A stretch of DNA of 64,000 nt from the NCBI GenBank assembly GCA_029747015.1, contig JAKOGI010000349.1, positions 184,501 to 248,500 of the forward strand, in the 5' to 3' direction. This document shows positions 34,880 through 46,797 of this stretch, in pieces (the first letter of the stretch is position 1; each line of letters starts with the position of its first letter). Made by a program: the position numbers and the translations under genes. The notes beneath the pieces are model-generated. The model saw only the letters and a list, made by a program, of their open reading frames with translations, did no database searches and had not been told where the DNA came from. This stretch comes from Carnegiea gigantea. Its lineage: Eukaryota > Streptophyta > Magnoliopsida > Caryophyllales > Cactaceae.

Positions 34880-35816
34880 CTAAAAATGTTGATGAGGCAT
34901 GGTATTTACTTGAGTGGAGATCATTTGAGTTTGAGAAGGCTAGTATTGATTTTAGATACTCATTCTTTGATCCTTGTGTGTTCTATGCTATATCTTATTA
35001 CGCCCTTTTTTGGCATGACTTGTGTAATTCTTCTAACTGTGAAGCTAATTCATGTCCTTAATATGCATGCCATGCTTGACCTGACTTTACATCACCCAGT
35101 GATGATACAGATGTTGTTCTGACCTTACTGATTCAATACTCCCTTTAGCTTAATGCACGGGGCTCGAAGTGGGTGAGCCTTTTGGGGTTGTTGCTAGGTT
35201 TAGTGTGGTTGATGTATGTTTTAAGTCAGAAGATATTTTAGATGAGGTACATGATCTAGTTGAGACTCCTTTAGAGGGGTCATACGATATGTTTATGCAT
35301 AAGGAGTTTCCTAGCCTTGATTGTCATATTGTTCTCCCCAATCCTCTTAATCATTTCCATATTTCCCCTCTTTGTTCGTTTCCATCTCCTAGCCCTGAGT
35401 ATTACGTTGATACGCCCATTGATAATCCTATGGTTTATAATGCTAATATTGATTTGGGCTATGTGGATAACATGTTTAGTATGTTTGGTGGGAATGTTGA
35501 TAATTTTATATTCCTAGGTTACTTTAGTGGGTACAATGTCTCCCTAGGTTACTTTAGTTCGTATAATGTCTACCTTGACCCATGTTGCATGTACCTAGTG
35601 GATGCACCTGGAAAAATCACGTGGAATGCTTTCTTCGATTTCTCTTTTGATTTTTCTACGATGTTTGGTTTATTAAAGAGAGCATTAACCTTCTTTGTTA
35701 TGTTCATCTTCATGCTCTCTTTTAGCCAAGCTTGTAAGCCCTATGTAGTAGTGTTTGAGAAGCTTTTGCAGGCCTTATCCATGTCTAACTTAGTGGGCTG
35801 TGTCTTGAAGTTGTGA
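34880..35816 (+). pseudogene. Retrotransposon cargo ORF with Cys-rich motif, two stops and one frame change
   Basis: The first part (34886-35100) reads EAWYLLEWRSFEFEKASIDF, then FDPCVFYAISYYALFWHDLC. A Cys cluster NSSNCEANSCP, a TAA, then YACHA follow. The second part is intact at 35169-35816 (215 aa from its ATG). It contains VHDLVETPLEGSYDMF, a near-repeat LGYFSGYNVS / LGYFSSYNVY, and a hydrophobic helix LTFFVMFIFMLSF near residue 190. The two parts are offset by a frame change at about 35150. From memory, similar predicted proteins occur near grapevine retrotransposons; I could not check this. Role unknown. It is not gag, pol or a known env. Confidence 0.5.
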
Positions 35817-37467
35817 TAAAGTGGCTGGTGCTGCACTTTCCCCGGGAGGCCTTAGCCTAGGTGTACCCAGCACCTAACCTGGTGAGATCATTATATTTTG
35901 TTTTCCCTTTCCCTTCTCGTACTTTTCTTTCCTTTGAATAATAATGCTTTATCTAAGAATTGGGGAAGGGCAGTTTCGTGTTTTCAATTTGGCTTCTAGT
36001 TTGCATACTTGTTAGAGCACGTAGGTTCAGGTTTCCTTCCTTTTGCACTGGTGTGTTGCATTTATCTATATTTTAGATTTGTATATAGGGTTGCACGTAG
36101 AGATGGTGTGGATTGGTTTGAGATGCCTGCCTCTAATTATGTTTCTACTAGGCATGATGGTCTTTATGAGGTTGAGCAACTTTCGTTCTGTGCTTCCTTT
36201 TGGTGCTAAGCTTTGTGAAGGTTTTATAAATATTCCTTGCTCTAACCATTGTCTTGATTGAGAAATATGCTGCCACCTAGAGTCTTTAGCATTAATGTTT
36301 GTATATTCTTTCATGTGTGTAACTCTTCCATGTTGCATCTTTAGAACTTGCCTTGACTCTTGTTCTAAACCACGTTAGCAAGTGTATAGTTGATGATATA
36401 ATAGAGGCATTGCTTTGTTTTTGAATATTTTAGCCATGTAGCCAGCTAGCCTACCCTTGTGTTACATCATCTATGTAGTGGGTAGTTTTGGGGTTATTTG
36501 AGTTTAAGGTGGCTTTGGTGTGTTGGTTTGTTGAAGGATTGATGTAATTGAACATTTGTGGTTTTCTGTGTTTTGGGTTGTGCATATACATGTATTAGGT
36601 TGTGAGTTGATAGTTACTGATCCTATGTCTTTCAATCATTAAAAATTTCATTTCATTTACCATAAGAAGAATAAAATTAAGAAAAAAATAGGAATGAAAA
36701 ATCATGTTGAGAAAAAAAAGAGAAAAAAAAGAGAAAAACATCCAAAACAAAAACTAAGTGATTGGCAATGGACATGTCAATAGCTTGTGTTCTATCTTTG
36801 TTAAATCATTTGCTATTTTATTCGTGGGGTATGTTTATTACATCGTTGGGGTTTGGAGAGTTGATAAACTTCATAGTTGCTTGGAGGTTTATTGATTACT
36901 CCCTAGTCATTTGGTTAAATAGCTCCACATTGTCCAAATTTATTAGTGCACTACTTTCCCTTAACCCTTTTAGCCCACATTACAACCTATGTAAAGTCAT
37001 CTTGATTGTATTATACACATTACATTTTTAGTAGAGGAAAATTTGAGAGCCTTTGCAAGTATACGGTAGATTGCATCTTTGGAATGAGTCTTGAGCGAAC
37101 CCATGCTATATTTTTAAACACATCAGTGAGAGTGATTCACACTTCCCAAAAGTGAGGTTCTACCGGTCCATTTGGCTCTATTCCGTTCAATGTGCTTGCA
37201 TGATGGCTTTGTGGTTCTTTGGAGGTGATTAAGTTTGGTATCGAGCTTGTGGTCTCATACTTTTCCGAAAATCTTCTCCTCCTCCTAATTTTGAAATGTC
37301 TTGCGCACTACTTGGGGTTGCCATTGATTTCAATTCTTGCTTGTGATATGCTTAACTTGCCTACTTTTAAGAAGGTTGCTATATTTTTTGTATCTTCAAT
37401 GCATCTCCACTTGTCTGGTTTAGCTAGTGTTTGTTTGAGGACAAGCAAAGCTTTAAGCATGGGCGAG
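35817..37467 (+). other. Non-coding internal region of the Gypsy element with PPT
   Basis: Purine-rich A/G tracts lie at 36680-36750. The region ends with the conserved GAGGACAAGCAAAGC stretch and a degraded polypurine tract (GCATGGGCGAG) directly before the right LTR. ORFs at 36009-36260 and 36762-37031 show no motif. Confidence 0.5.
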
Positions 37468-38625
37468 TGATGAATGTCATGTTTGCATAGGATTTTATAT
37501 GTCTTTGTGAGTCGTTTTAGGGGATTAACATGCTTAATTTTACAATGTGTGCCTCTATTTCTACTATTGCGCTTGGTTTCGTTTGTGCTGAGAGGTTTTT
37601 AAGATTTGACTTTGTAAGTCAAGTAATGTGAGTAGAATAAATATTTTTAAGTCTTTAAGGATAAAAGAAGATAGCAAAAGGGACCTAAAGACATTGAACA
37701 CGGACCAACCGCGGTGAATACCACAACCTAGAAGGTTCTAGGAGAAACAGTTGAATAAAAGAGGAGAACTAGTGTGACCAGTGGCCCCCACGGTCTGTCC
37801 GTGGCGGTCCTCATGGTCGGTGGTGGCCCCCTTTCCCCTGTGTTATCATGTTTTCTCATGGTTTTTCGACTTCCAAGCGGTTTTTACACTTGGTTGCAGC
37901 ATTTTCGCGATAAAAAGGTTGTTCTCGGCCTCATTTCACCCCCATAATTCCATTTTTCCTCTCTTCAATTTCATCAATTACATTAGGATTTAGATTTAGA
38001 GATAGTTGAGAGCAAGTTGAAGGTGAAGATTTGTAAAGATTTCGGGTCGGGTTTGTATCTACAAGCATGCATCGGCTGAGCAATTCCGTTCTCTTCTCTT
38101 CTCTTTTGTTTTTAGATTATTATGCTTTCATATTACTATTGATTTTTATGTTAAGTTTTGGATTGCCAATCTTGGAATTGAGTTGAATTTTTGTAAATGA
38201 ATCAATTCTTATTTTGATCTAAAAGTGATTTTAATTTGTTGGTTTTATTCTCTTGAATCTTAGACGTTGGCTTGCTCGTGAAAAATTTTATTAGTTTCTT
38301 GCTTGTTTTCGACATTTGGTGAAGAATTGAAATGTGAAAATAGATGTTGAAAACTAAGATTCAACTTAATAGTGTGGGATCTTGAGAAAGACTCACTGTT
38401 TAAGAAACCTCTAAATTTGATAATCGCATTCTTAATGACCTTAGATTAATCAAAGACCTTTGAGAAATGGTAGTTCATTAGATTTAAGAATTTCATCCCG
38501 CCTTCAAAGAGGGACTTGATAATTCGATTATCAATTTTGGAATTACCCATCTAAAGAAGACGTGCTTGATTAATTCTTGAGTTGAAAAATTGCTATAACG
38601 CCACCATGCTCTTACGACCCTATCA
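37468..38625 (+). repeat. Right (3') Gypsy LTR, 1158 bp
   Basis: Starts TGATGAATGTC and ends CCCTATCA. It carries a deletion of about 150 bp relative to the left LTR. It is followed directly by Copia LTR sequence. Confidence 0.85.
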
Positions 38626-38626
38626 C

Positions 38627-38691
38627 CACATCAGCATCCTAGGCAACCGCTTCCTAACAAACTTAGCTCTCAGCTACCTCTTCTCTCTACA
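38627..38691 (-). repeat. Truncated 3' LTR of the Copia element plus adjacent PPT
   Basis: 65 bp similar to 43660-43723. The adjoining GAGGGGGAG on the minus strand (38700-38692) is a textbook polypurine tract. Confidence 0.85.
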
Positions 38692-38812
38692 CTCCCCCTC
38701 AAGTTGCATGTTGAAAGAGATTGAAAACACCCAACTTGGAAAGAAGATACTTATGTTGAGAAATAGATAAAGGTTTAGTGAAAACATCAACAACATGATC
38801 TTATATACGAAT

Positions 38813-41800
38813 CTAAGCAAGTTTCACTTGTTTGGCTTTGAGTTGATTGCGCATATAGTGACAATCAATCTCTATGTGTTTAGTGTGTTCATGAAACACC
38901 GGGTGGGGAGCTATGTGAAGGGTTGCTTGATTATCACAATGAAGAGTCACAGGAGCAAGAGAGGTCAGTCCTAAGTCTTTAAACATAGCCAACAACTACA
39001 CCATTTCACAGTAGGTACTGGGAACGACTTTGTACTCAGCTTCTGATGAAGAATAAGCTGTGATTGATTGCTTCCTAGCTATACAAGAGACTGGAGATTT
39101 TCCCAAAATCACACAATAGTTAGTGGTGGACTTTTTGGAGTCAGAACAACTCCCCCAGTCTAAGTCACAAAATGCAGTGAATGTTGGTGTGGATTAACTT
39201 GAAAGTAAAATACCTTGCCCTGGAGTATTCTTAAGATATCTCAGCACATGTTGACTGCAATTATATGCTCTTTAATTGGTGCATGCATGACCTGACTCAA
39301 CAGTTATGCAACAAATATAATGTTAGGTCTAGAAATTGTGAGGTAGATCAGCTTCCTAACTAATCAGCTATACCCATCAGGATCTGCTAACTTACTATCC
39401 TGATGCGTACTCAGCTTAAAATGAGAACTCATAGGCAGCTAAAGTGGCTTAGCATTAGTCATCCCCATTTCTTGAAGTAGATCCATTGTGTACTCAGCTT
39501 AAAAAATAAATGCGTACAGTTGACCTTGCTATTTCTAATCCAAGAAAATATTTTAGGCTTCCCAAATATTTCATGCAAAATTTGGAAGCCAAAAACTATT
39601 TGGCTTTGGCAATTTCAGCAGAATCATTCTCGGCTAAGATCATATCATCTATGTAGACTAATGTAGCCACGTATGTATCACCTTTTTGCCAAAAAATAGT
39701 GAGTAATCAGCTTTGGATTGTTGAAAACCATAATCCAATAAAGTTGATGAAAGTTTAGTAAACCATTGCCTGGGAGTTTGCTTGAGCCCACACAATGACT
39801 TGATCAATTTGCACACAGGTTGTCCAATCTTGGCTCTGGCATTCTCTTTGGCTGAGGAGTTTCTGATGTAATTGAGCACCCCCAATGTTGCATAGGCCAG
39901 TGGAAATGTCATGTAGATCTCCTCTTTCAAGTCACCATGAAGGAAAGCATTTGAGAGATCCATCCGAATGGCAATCTGATCTCTCACTGCTTCTGCCAAG
40001 AGAGCTCTTACAGCTGTTATTTTTGCCATAGGTGCAAAGTTTCCTCATAATCTATCTCCTACTTTTGTTTGTAACCAAGAGCAACCAATCTGGCTTTGTA
40101 TTTGTCAACAGAGCCATCAGACCTGAACTTAGTTTTGAAGATTCTTTTATAACCAATGGCTTATTTCCCCTTAGGAAGTAGAGTAACTTCCAAGTGCCAT
40201 TCTCTTCCACAGCCCTAAGTTCTTGGTTCATAGTTGTACACCATTTGGTGTCTTGAATAATCTCAACAAAAGTGGTAGGATCCATGGTGCATGTTGACTG
40301 TTGCAACAAATGTTTGACATGCAGGCTTTGTGATAGGAACTTGTGCAGGTGAACTATGTCCTGGTTTTGGAGCATTTGTCTGATCAATCAACTCAATGTT
40401 AGAATTAGAATAAGATCCTGGCATGCATATATTTGACACTTGCAAAAAACCATCTTTCTAAGTAGACAGTTGTACCAGTGGCATAACTAAAGGTATTTCG
40501 TACTGAATTGTTGCCTTGTCTTGATATGGAAACACATGTTTGTGAAATACCACATCTTTAGAAACAAAAGTCTGATTAGTCAAGAGGTTCAACAATTTGT
40601 AACCCTTTTATGTAGGGGGGCAGCCTAGAAACACATATGGTGTCGCCATAGGCTGAAATTTATCTCCAGTTTTTCCTGGATTAGAGGCAAAGGCAAGACA
40701 TCCAAACACTCTCATCGGGTCACACTTGGGTGGTTGATGAAGAAGCTTCCCATATGGAGTCTTGTATCCCAGCACTGCAGTTGGTAACCTATTAATAATG
40801 TAGGTAGCAGTTAATACATAGTCTCCCCAAAATCTTAAGGGCAATGAAGCTTGGAATCTCAAGGCTGTAGAAATTCCTAGCAAATGTCTGTGTTTCCTTT
40901 TGACTCGACCATTTTGTTGTGGTCTGTCAACACAAGAGGTATGATACAAGATACCTTTGTCAGCAAAAAAGGACTGGCAGTCAGATGTGTTAAATTCAAG
41001 TGCATTGTAATTTCTAACTATCTTGACTGTATATCCAGACTGATTATGTAAATAGTTACAGAACATGTGCAAAGTTGCAGAACATTTGCAAAGTGTTCCA
41101 AAAGATATATCCACGTAGCTCATGTAAAATCATCTACTATAGTAATAAAAATATGTTTTGACCAAAAGTATAAACCCTATAGGGCCCCTAAATATCCATA
41201 TGAATCAACAAAAAAAGTCTATCACCACTAGTGTCTTTCACAGCATGTGACAGGTGTGTGTGTTTTACTAAAGGACAAGTGACACACACTGAAGTGCCGA
41301 TATTTGTCTTTCGAGGATTGTGTTCAATGGACATGTTTCAGCTTGGCCATTGGTACATGACCTAGTCTGTGTTACCACAAATTGGCCTTGTTATTATAGA
41401 ATCCATAATCTCCAGCAGCATTGCTTGCGCAGCGTATCACACTTCCTTTGATGCTTGAAAAAGCCAAGCTTAATTTTTGCAAAACTTGATGTATCTCTTA
41501 TTGAGACACCTCAACAAGGTAATAGAGTCCACAACTCTCTCTACCAATCCCTTTAATGCTTTGGAAACATAGTCCTGTATCATATAAAGATTATCATAAA
41601 AGATAACTCTACATTTACTATCCTTGGCCAACTTCGACACAGATAATAGGTTATATTTGAACTAAGGGACACATAGGGCATTCAACAGTTTCAGTAGAAC
41701 AACCTGACCTATGCAAGTGACTAGGGCAGGTTGCCTATTAGGTAAATTTATCGTGGCCTAAGCAGATATAACTCTAGGCTTCACAAGCTGTGTTATGTCA

Positions 41801-42964
41801 GTACATATATGATCAATGGCACTTGTGTCAATTATCCAATAATGCTTACCTATTACAGTAGAGAATGTTAGAGTATTACCAGCAAAGTTAGCTTTAATTT
41901 CCTGAACTGTGTTAGACTGAAACTTAACTGATCCTGCGCCACTTGTGCCACCAATTGAGGATGGAATCAGCTTGAGCAATTGTTCAATTTGCTGAGCCGA
42001 TAAGCTAGGACTGGTAAAGGATGATTCTCCTCCGACCTCATATCTCTATAGCTCAATTTGATGAGCTTTACCTCTCTAGGAGATATCTTCTCTTTGCTTG
42101 AGATTTTCCTGGTTCTTCAAGTTCCTTTTCTGAGGATTTCTTTTAGATCTAGGATCCTAAGAAGGATAGTCAATCACTTGCCAGCATTTGTCACCAGAGT
42201 GGGCTCTAGTGCCACACATTGCATTTGTTGTCATTATTCTTAGTCATCAGGGTAGCTGAATCAGTTGCAAACTTCAATCCTTGCAGAATCTCCTCCTACA
42301 TTTCCTCTTGCTGCAACATGACACACACACTCTCTACTCTTGGTAGGGGACCCATGAGTAATACGTGACTTCATTGAGCTTGTAATAGTCATCCAAACCA
42401 TTTAAGAACTAAAACAACCTCTGCGCTTCTTGCTGTTTTCTCACACAATTGAGAAACTGAATGCACATCTTCAGCAATGGAAGTTATTACATGCAATTTA
42501 CTCATTGATTCAATTTCCTAACAAGCATATTTCATTTGTGTATAGTTGATACTTTTGTGTTCCTGCTTCAGCGTATGTTTCTATGTTCAAATGATATGTA
42601 CGTGAACCATGTGCAACAATAAATCTCTTCTCTAATTGACTCCATGTTTTAGAAGCTAGTTGTACAAAGACTATGGACTTGCTGATTGACTACGACATGT
42701 TGTTCATCAGCCATGCAATCACTAAGTTGTTGCAAGTATCCCACAGCTGGACTTTAACAGGATCACCTATAGGTCTCGTCAAGGTTCCTTGAATGAACCC
42801 TAATTTTCGCGTGGTAGAGAGATTGATTTCCATTGATCTCGTCCATGTGATAATTTGATGATCTTGAAAATCTCTCCCACAAACAGTGTATTTGGACCAT
42901 CCAATGGGTGTATGAACAGAGGATTTTGAAGATCACTTGCATTGATGTTGCGATTGACACTCAT
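38813..42964 (-). pseudogene. Copia gag-pol remnant
   Basis: From the ATG at 42964, gag begins MSVNRNINASDLQNPLFIHP, a Retrotran_gag N-terminal motif. The protease is at 41758-41979 with WIIDTSAIDHICTD, where the usual DSG is changed. The integrase at 40608-41123 has CVDRPQQNGRVKRKHRH and FWGDYVLTATYIINRLP, with the catalytic Glu lost (GRVKRKHR instead of GxxERKHR). RT is at 39640-40387: RMDLSNAFLHGDLKEEIYM, KSLCGLKQTPRQWFTKLS, then YIDDM in another frame. RNase H is at 38813-38995: [21 protein letters not shown]. Many stops and frame changes; inactive. Confidence 0.88.
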
Positions 42965-43475
42965 TTTGATCGAATAGTGATTTGATCAAAAACCTAGATG
43001 AACAAATGAGTCCTGGATCAGATTAGGGTGAAATCAGCTAGAATCAATCGAATCAATGGAAGAGAATACATGATGTGTCTGATTTGAGATGAATGCTTGA
43101 TCAATTGTAGTTTAATGCAATTGATCGAAGAAAGAATGAGGAAAAAAAAATAGTGAAGAATTTGATAAAACATCAAATTTTTTATATAAATTGGTCATAA
43201 ACAAATAAGTAATGTATATAAACTCAAATGAGGTTTCAACCTAAAGTCAATTAGTTATGAATGGAGTAACGCATAAACTTATATATATGTTCGAACCTTT
43301 AATTTTATCAATATGGGATAACATTCACTTTGATGTTCTTTCATTTTATGAATGCGAGACAACAGTCACTTTCATACTTCAACAAGTCCCCTAATGTGAG
43401 GCTACTAACAAGACCCAACACATCCACACAATTTTAATCAAACGGGGGCGGTGGTAAATTAAGATGGAGCAACCC

Positions 43476-43487
43476 GCTCTGATATCA
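43476..43487 (-). other. Copia primer binding site
   Basis: TGATATCAGAGC on the minus strand, one base from the common initiator Met-tRNA site, directly next to the LTR. Confidence 0.8.
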
Positions 43488-43723
43488 TGATGAGCAGGAA
43501 GAGTTTATAGAGAGATGCTCATCATTTTAGAGAGAGAAAGAGAGTCATCTCATTATCCCCAAATGATCACTATATGATGAGCCAAATGGCTCATATGCCT
43601 TACAATCTGCATACACAGTGATGAAAATGATGATAAAATATCTGGCTAACCAACTTGTCACATCAGCATCCTTGCTAACAACCTCCTAACAAACTCAGCT
43701 CTCAACTCCACCTTCTCTCTACA
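43488..43723 (-). repeat. 5' LTR of the Copia element
   Basis: 236 bp, starting TGATGAGCAGG and ending TCTCTACA on the plus strand. Confidence 0.85.
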
Positions 43724-44158
43724 AGCCTAGGTCTATAGACCGAGGTGTATTATATAACATTGTAGAGAATATTTTTATAATGAAATAGATTTTGTATTTT
43801 CCTAGAAGTTTCCTGAACTTACTTGGCTTTGTTTTTTTTTTTTCTTTTTTTTTTCTTGGTTCAGCATGTGTACTCAATCATTCAGTTCTTTCCAGGTGAG
43901 TTCGACGTCACTATGGAATACAGACATAAACTTCTTTCTACTAGTGACTTCTTTGACTTATTAATGTTCAAGTTCTACAGGAATGTTGAAATTTGAACAC
44001 AAGTATTTTTGTCACTGAACAGTATGAATTAGATGAAACACTGCAGTAGGCCGGGGCCTTAACGCAAAATTATGGCCGGAGTATACTCATTTTGTCTGGA
44101 GTAGAATCCAAGTCGGTAGAATTGTCACTGAAAGTCTCTGAATGATCTAGCTCTTGTC

Positions 44159-45480
44159 ATGGCAGGAGGCACAATTAAAAAGAAAGTTCAAAGTATCTTT
44201 CGATGCACGGTAACTTGTTCCTTTTTTTTTGGGGGGGGGGGGTGTCAGTCTCTCTCTCTTTCCCTCTCTTTTTCTGTCTTTTCTTTTCTTTCTTTCTTCG
44301 TTATAATCCAGCCACTGGAAACGGTGTAACTAATATCTGCTCTGGCAGTGCATGTCTTTGGCACAGTGTTGACTTTGTTGATTTTGTTTTTTCATTCATT
44401 TAGGGAGGTTTGAGCGGCAGCAAAAGCAATGGTGTGAGCAAGACGGGTATGATATTTCAAGGGAGCGATGAAAATTTTATAGAGAATGGAAGGGTGTTAC
44501 TAGAGGAAAGGGTTTCATTGTTTCATGGTAAGACTAACCCCATTAACTGCTTGTCAACTCATGACCTCAATACTAATTTTGAGGATTGGACTTGGAATGA
44601 TAGCTTTGCGGGTGGAAGCTGGTACAAATGTGTTTGGGAAGGAAGACCTGCACTGGTCAAGTTCTTTCATAATTTTAAGAACGAATCGAAATATGAACTT
44701 TTACTGAGATGTTGTCGAGAAATTGTGATTGCAACGCAGATGCGTATTCATAAAAATGTACACAAGCTCTTAGCATGTTGTCTTGAGACTGAATTTCCAC
44801 TTCTTATTTATGAGTATGTGGAGAAGGAATCTCTGCTTGATAGAATACTCAGTGATGGTAATCAAAAACTTCCAGCACTAGAATGGAAGGACAGATTAAG
44901 GATTGCATGGGAGATATCTCATGCAGTTGCCTATCTCCACTCTGCTTTCCCCAGGCCCATTATTCATAAGGGTGTGACGCCTTCTAACGTGTTCTTGGAT
45001 CAGCAAAACGTTGCCAAACTAGCAGACTTTAGTTATTCTGTTTCTATTCCAGAGGGTACAATGTGCCTGGAGCAGCAGTTTGTAACGGGCACTTTTGGCT
45101 ATATTCCGCCTGAGTATTTATCGCATGGAAAATTAGTGGAAAAGTCAGACGTGTATTCCTTTGGTGTGTTGGTAATTGTGCTCTTGACAGGGAAATCCCC
45201 TGAATCTTGTGACTTTGGTGAAGATGCACCTTTATTATACAGTGAAAAGCCAAAGGAATGTAAAGACTTAAGGAAATTCCTCAAGCAAAAGCATTTCAGT
45301 GAGATTTTTGACCCTGTGATCATTACATATGGAGCAACTGCAGCCAATGAAGATCTCTTCCATCAGCAGCTGTGGGCATTGATGGAGATTGCATTCAGGT
45401 GCATAGAATATGAGGAAGACTCTAGGCCCACTATGCAAGAAGTCTCAACTGAACTCAAAACCATTTTGGCATCCTCTTAA
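44159..45480 (+). CDS. ZED1/ZRK-like pseudokinase (RLCK XII type), two exons, 375 aa
   Basis: Exon 1 is 44159-44209 (17 codons, MAGGTIKKKVQSIFRCT), donor GTAACT. The intron is 44210-44403 with a T9G12 block, ending TTTAG. Exon 2 is 44404-45480. Reading phase is kept. The upstream pattern ENGRVLLEERVSLFHGKTNP matches the ZRK N-terminus. The kinase fold is recognisable: ALVKFF (beta-3 Lys, about residue 103), LLIYEYVEKESLLDRIL, IIHKGVTPSNVFLD, LADFSYSVSIPEG, GTFGYIPPEYL and SDVYSFGVLVIVLLTGK. Key catalytic residues are changed: HRD reads HKG (about 205-207), DFG reads DFS (about 225-227), and no Gly-rich loop is seen. ZRKs act in the cytosol as adaptors between pathogen effectors and the ZAR1 immune receptor; an adaptor role here is inferred. 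The frame is undamaged. A decayed paralogue lies 4.4 kb downstream. Confidence 0.88.
44222..44242 (+). repeat. T9G12 block in the kinase intron
   Basis: Nine T then twelve G, 12 bp inside the intron and followed by a CT-rich tract. A G-run this close to a donor could affect splicing or sequencing accuracy. Confidence 0.9.
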
Positions 45481-46797
45481 TCATCTATCCCTAACACCAG
45501 GACACATTAGAGATGCTTTCTTTTCATCTAGGTGGAGATTGCCTCGTTTTCAGCACAGGTCACCAAAGAGGTAGGCAGGTAGGTGTTTTGTTCTTGTCTC
45601 TCATTTCCAAGGTGACTGATGTTGCATTATCATATGTGAGTAACGGACATTAGCACTTGGCTGTCTCGGCAAACCTGGTTCAGTACCTGAAAACAAAGTC
45701 TGGAAAGAAGAATAGCGAAGAGTTCATGGCATAAATGTTGCCTTTGATATTACATGGCATTTGCATCCTACTGCCTTTAATTCTGAGCATTTTAAGATAT
45801 CCTGTAACATTGGTATCCCACAGTCAGGGTCACATTCAGTTAGTGGTGTTGGTTATTGCAATTGCTTGAGTCATGTTCACAAAGTTATGTCGATGACTTG
45901 CCTTGTTACAAGTTTGTTTGAAGTGTACAAACTACAAAGTCTGCAAGTCACGTAGAAAGGATGATTGTCAACGATTTGCCTAATTCTAGCAGATATTCGC
46001 CTTGATTGTCTCCGGGGTGGGATTTCCCTAGTTATGAGGGAAACGTCCTTGGGGGTGGCATCAACTGAATAAACTTACAATCAATTTCTCTGCAGCTCTC
46101 CTTCTTGACCAATGATGAGCATCCTCTTAGTGTTGGTCCTGGAAAGCCCAATTAGAAGTCAGTTATGCTACATGAAGTAAATACAGTATACATTTGTGAA
46201 GGATGGCTGCCTCCTGTGCAAAGGAATCTAAGACATGCTTGGCTCCTTCAATTTCATCCCATTACAGTTTCGTGGTCCATGTTAAATTAGTTCAGATGAT
46301 TTTCATGTCCATTGCCTATGTGTCTTTGGTTTCTATTTAGTTGTTGCCATCCTATAGTGTGGTTCCTGGAATCACAGTGCTTCATCTTATTTTCCAGTGA
46401 CCCAGCCTGCATGGCAGACCGTTTCACTTATGATTGTGGGATTCTCATTTAGTAATTTCCATAGCTATATTTTTATTACTGCTAGTATTTACGTATGTAG
46501 GGGGAATTAGTGTTATTCATTTGAATTGGGAATTTACGAAGTAGTAGTCTATTGACATCTCTCACTATTTTCCTTCTTGCTGGATTCAAGTTTGACTGCT
46601 GTATATCTCTTCTGAAAACTTAATAAACACCATCGTTTGGAACAGATAAAAACGTAAAATCGTCAATGCTTAGGTTGTTGGAACTTTCCATTCTCACATG
46701 AGAGCCCCTTTTAGTGAGAAACCAGAGCTGTATAAAATAGCTAAAAAACAGTTACAAAGTGAATAAGTGCTTTGAGGGTATTATCATTAATGGATAG
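45481..46797. other. 3' flank of the kinase gene and intergenic DNA
   Basis: Probably starts with the kinase 3' UTR; no single poly(A) signal can be chosen, though AATAAA occurs near 46621. No further gene was recognised. Confidence 0.4.

Larger units (their letters stand above)
33440..38625 (+). mobile_element. Non-autonomous Athila/Tat-like Gypsy element (LARD-type)
   Basis: Two long direct repeats (about 33440-34566 and 37468-38625) flank 2.9 kb. After the left repeat comes GGCCATTGCCAGGGACT, a mutated form of the Asp-tRNA type PBS used by Athila/Tat elements. Before the right repeat comes GAGGACAAGCAAAGCTTTAAG and the frame CLRTSKALSMGE, the usual 3' internal end of that group. No gag or pol was found inside, only a cargo ORF. 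The left LTR lacks about its first 200 bp. The right LTR has an internal deletion of about 150 bp near 38594. It must have depended on an autonomous relative. Confidence 0.82.
38627..43723 (-). mobile_element. Copia LTR retrotransposon, decayed, left LTR truncated
   Basis: Minus-strand order: 5' LTR (43723-43488, 236 bp), PBS variant TGATATCAGAGC (43487-43476), gag, protease, integrase, RT, RNase H, polypurine tract GAGGGGGAG (38700-38692), then 3' LTR. Only 65 bp of the 3' LTR remain (38627-38691). They match the 5' LTR end (ACATCAGCATCC ... CTCTCTACA). The missing part of that LTR abuts the Gypsy LTR and is not found left of the Gypsy element, so a deletion accompanied the junction. Confidence 0.88.

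Noticed and set aside
44410..45480. Kinase starting at the TTG at 44410
   Set aside because: Not an ATG; the upstream 17-codon exon with proper splice sites gives a better start, and the paralogue keeps the same upstream exon sequence.
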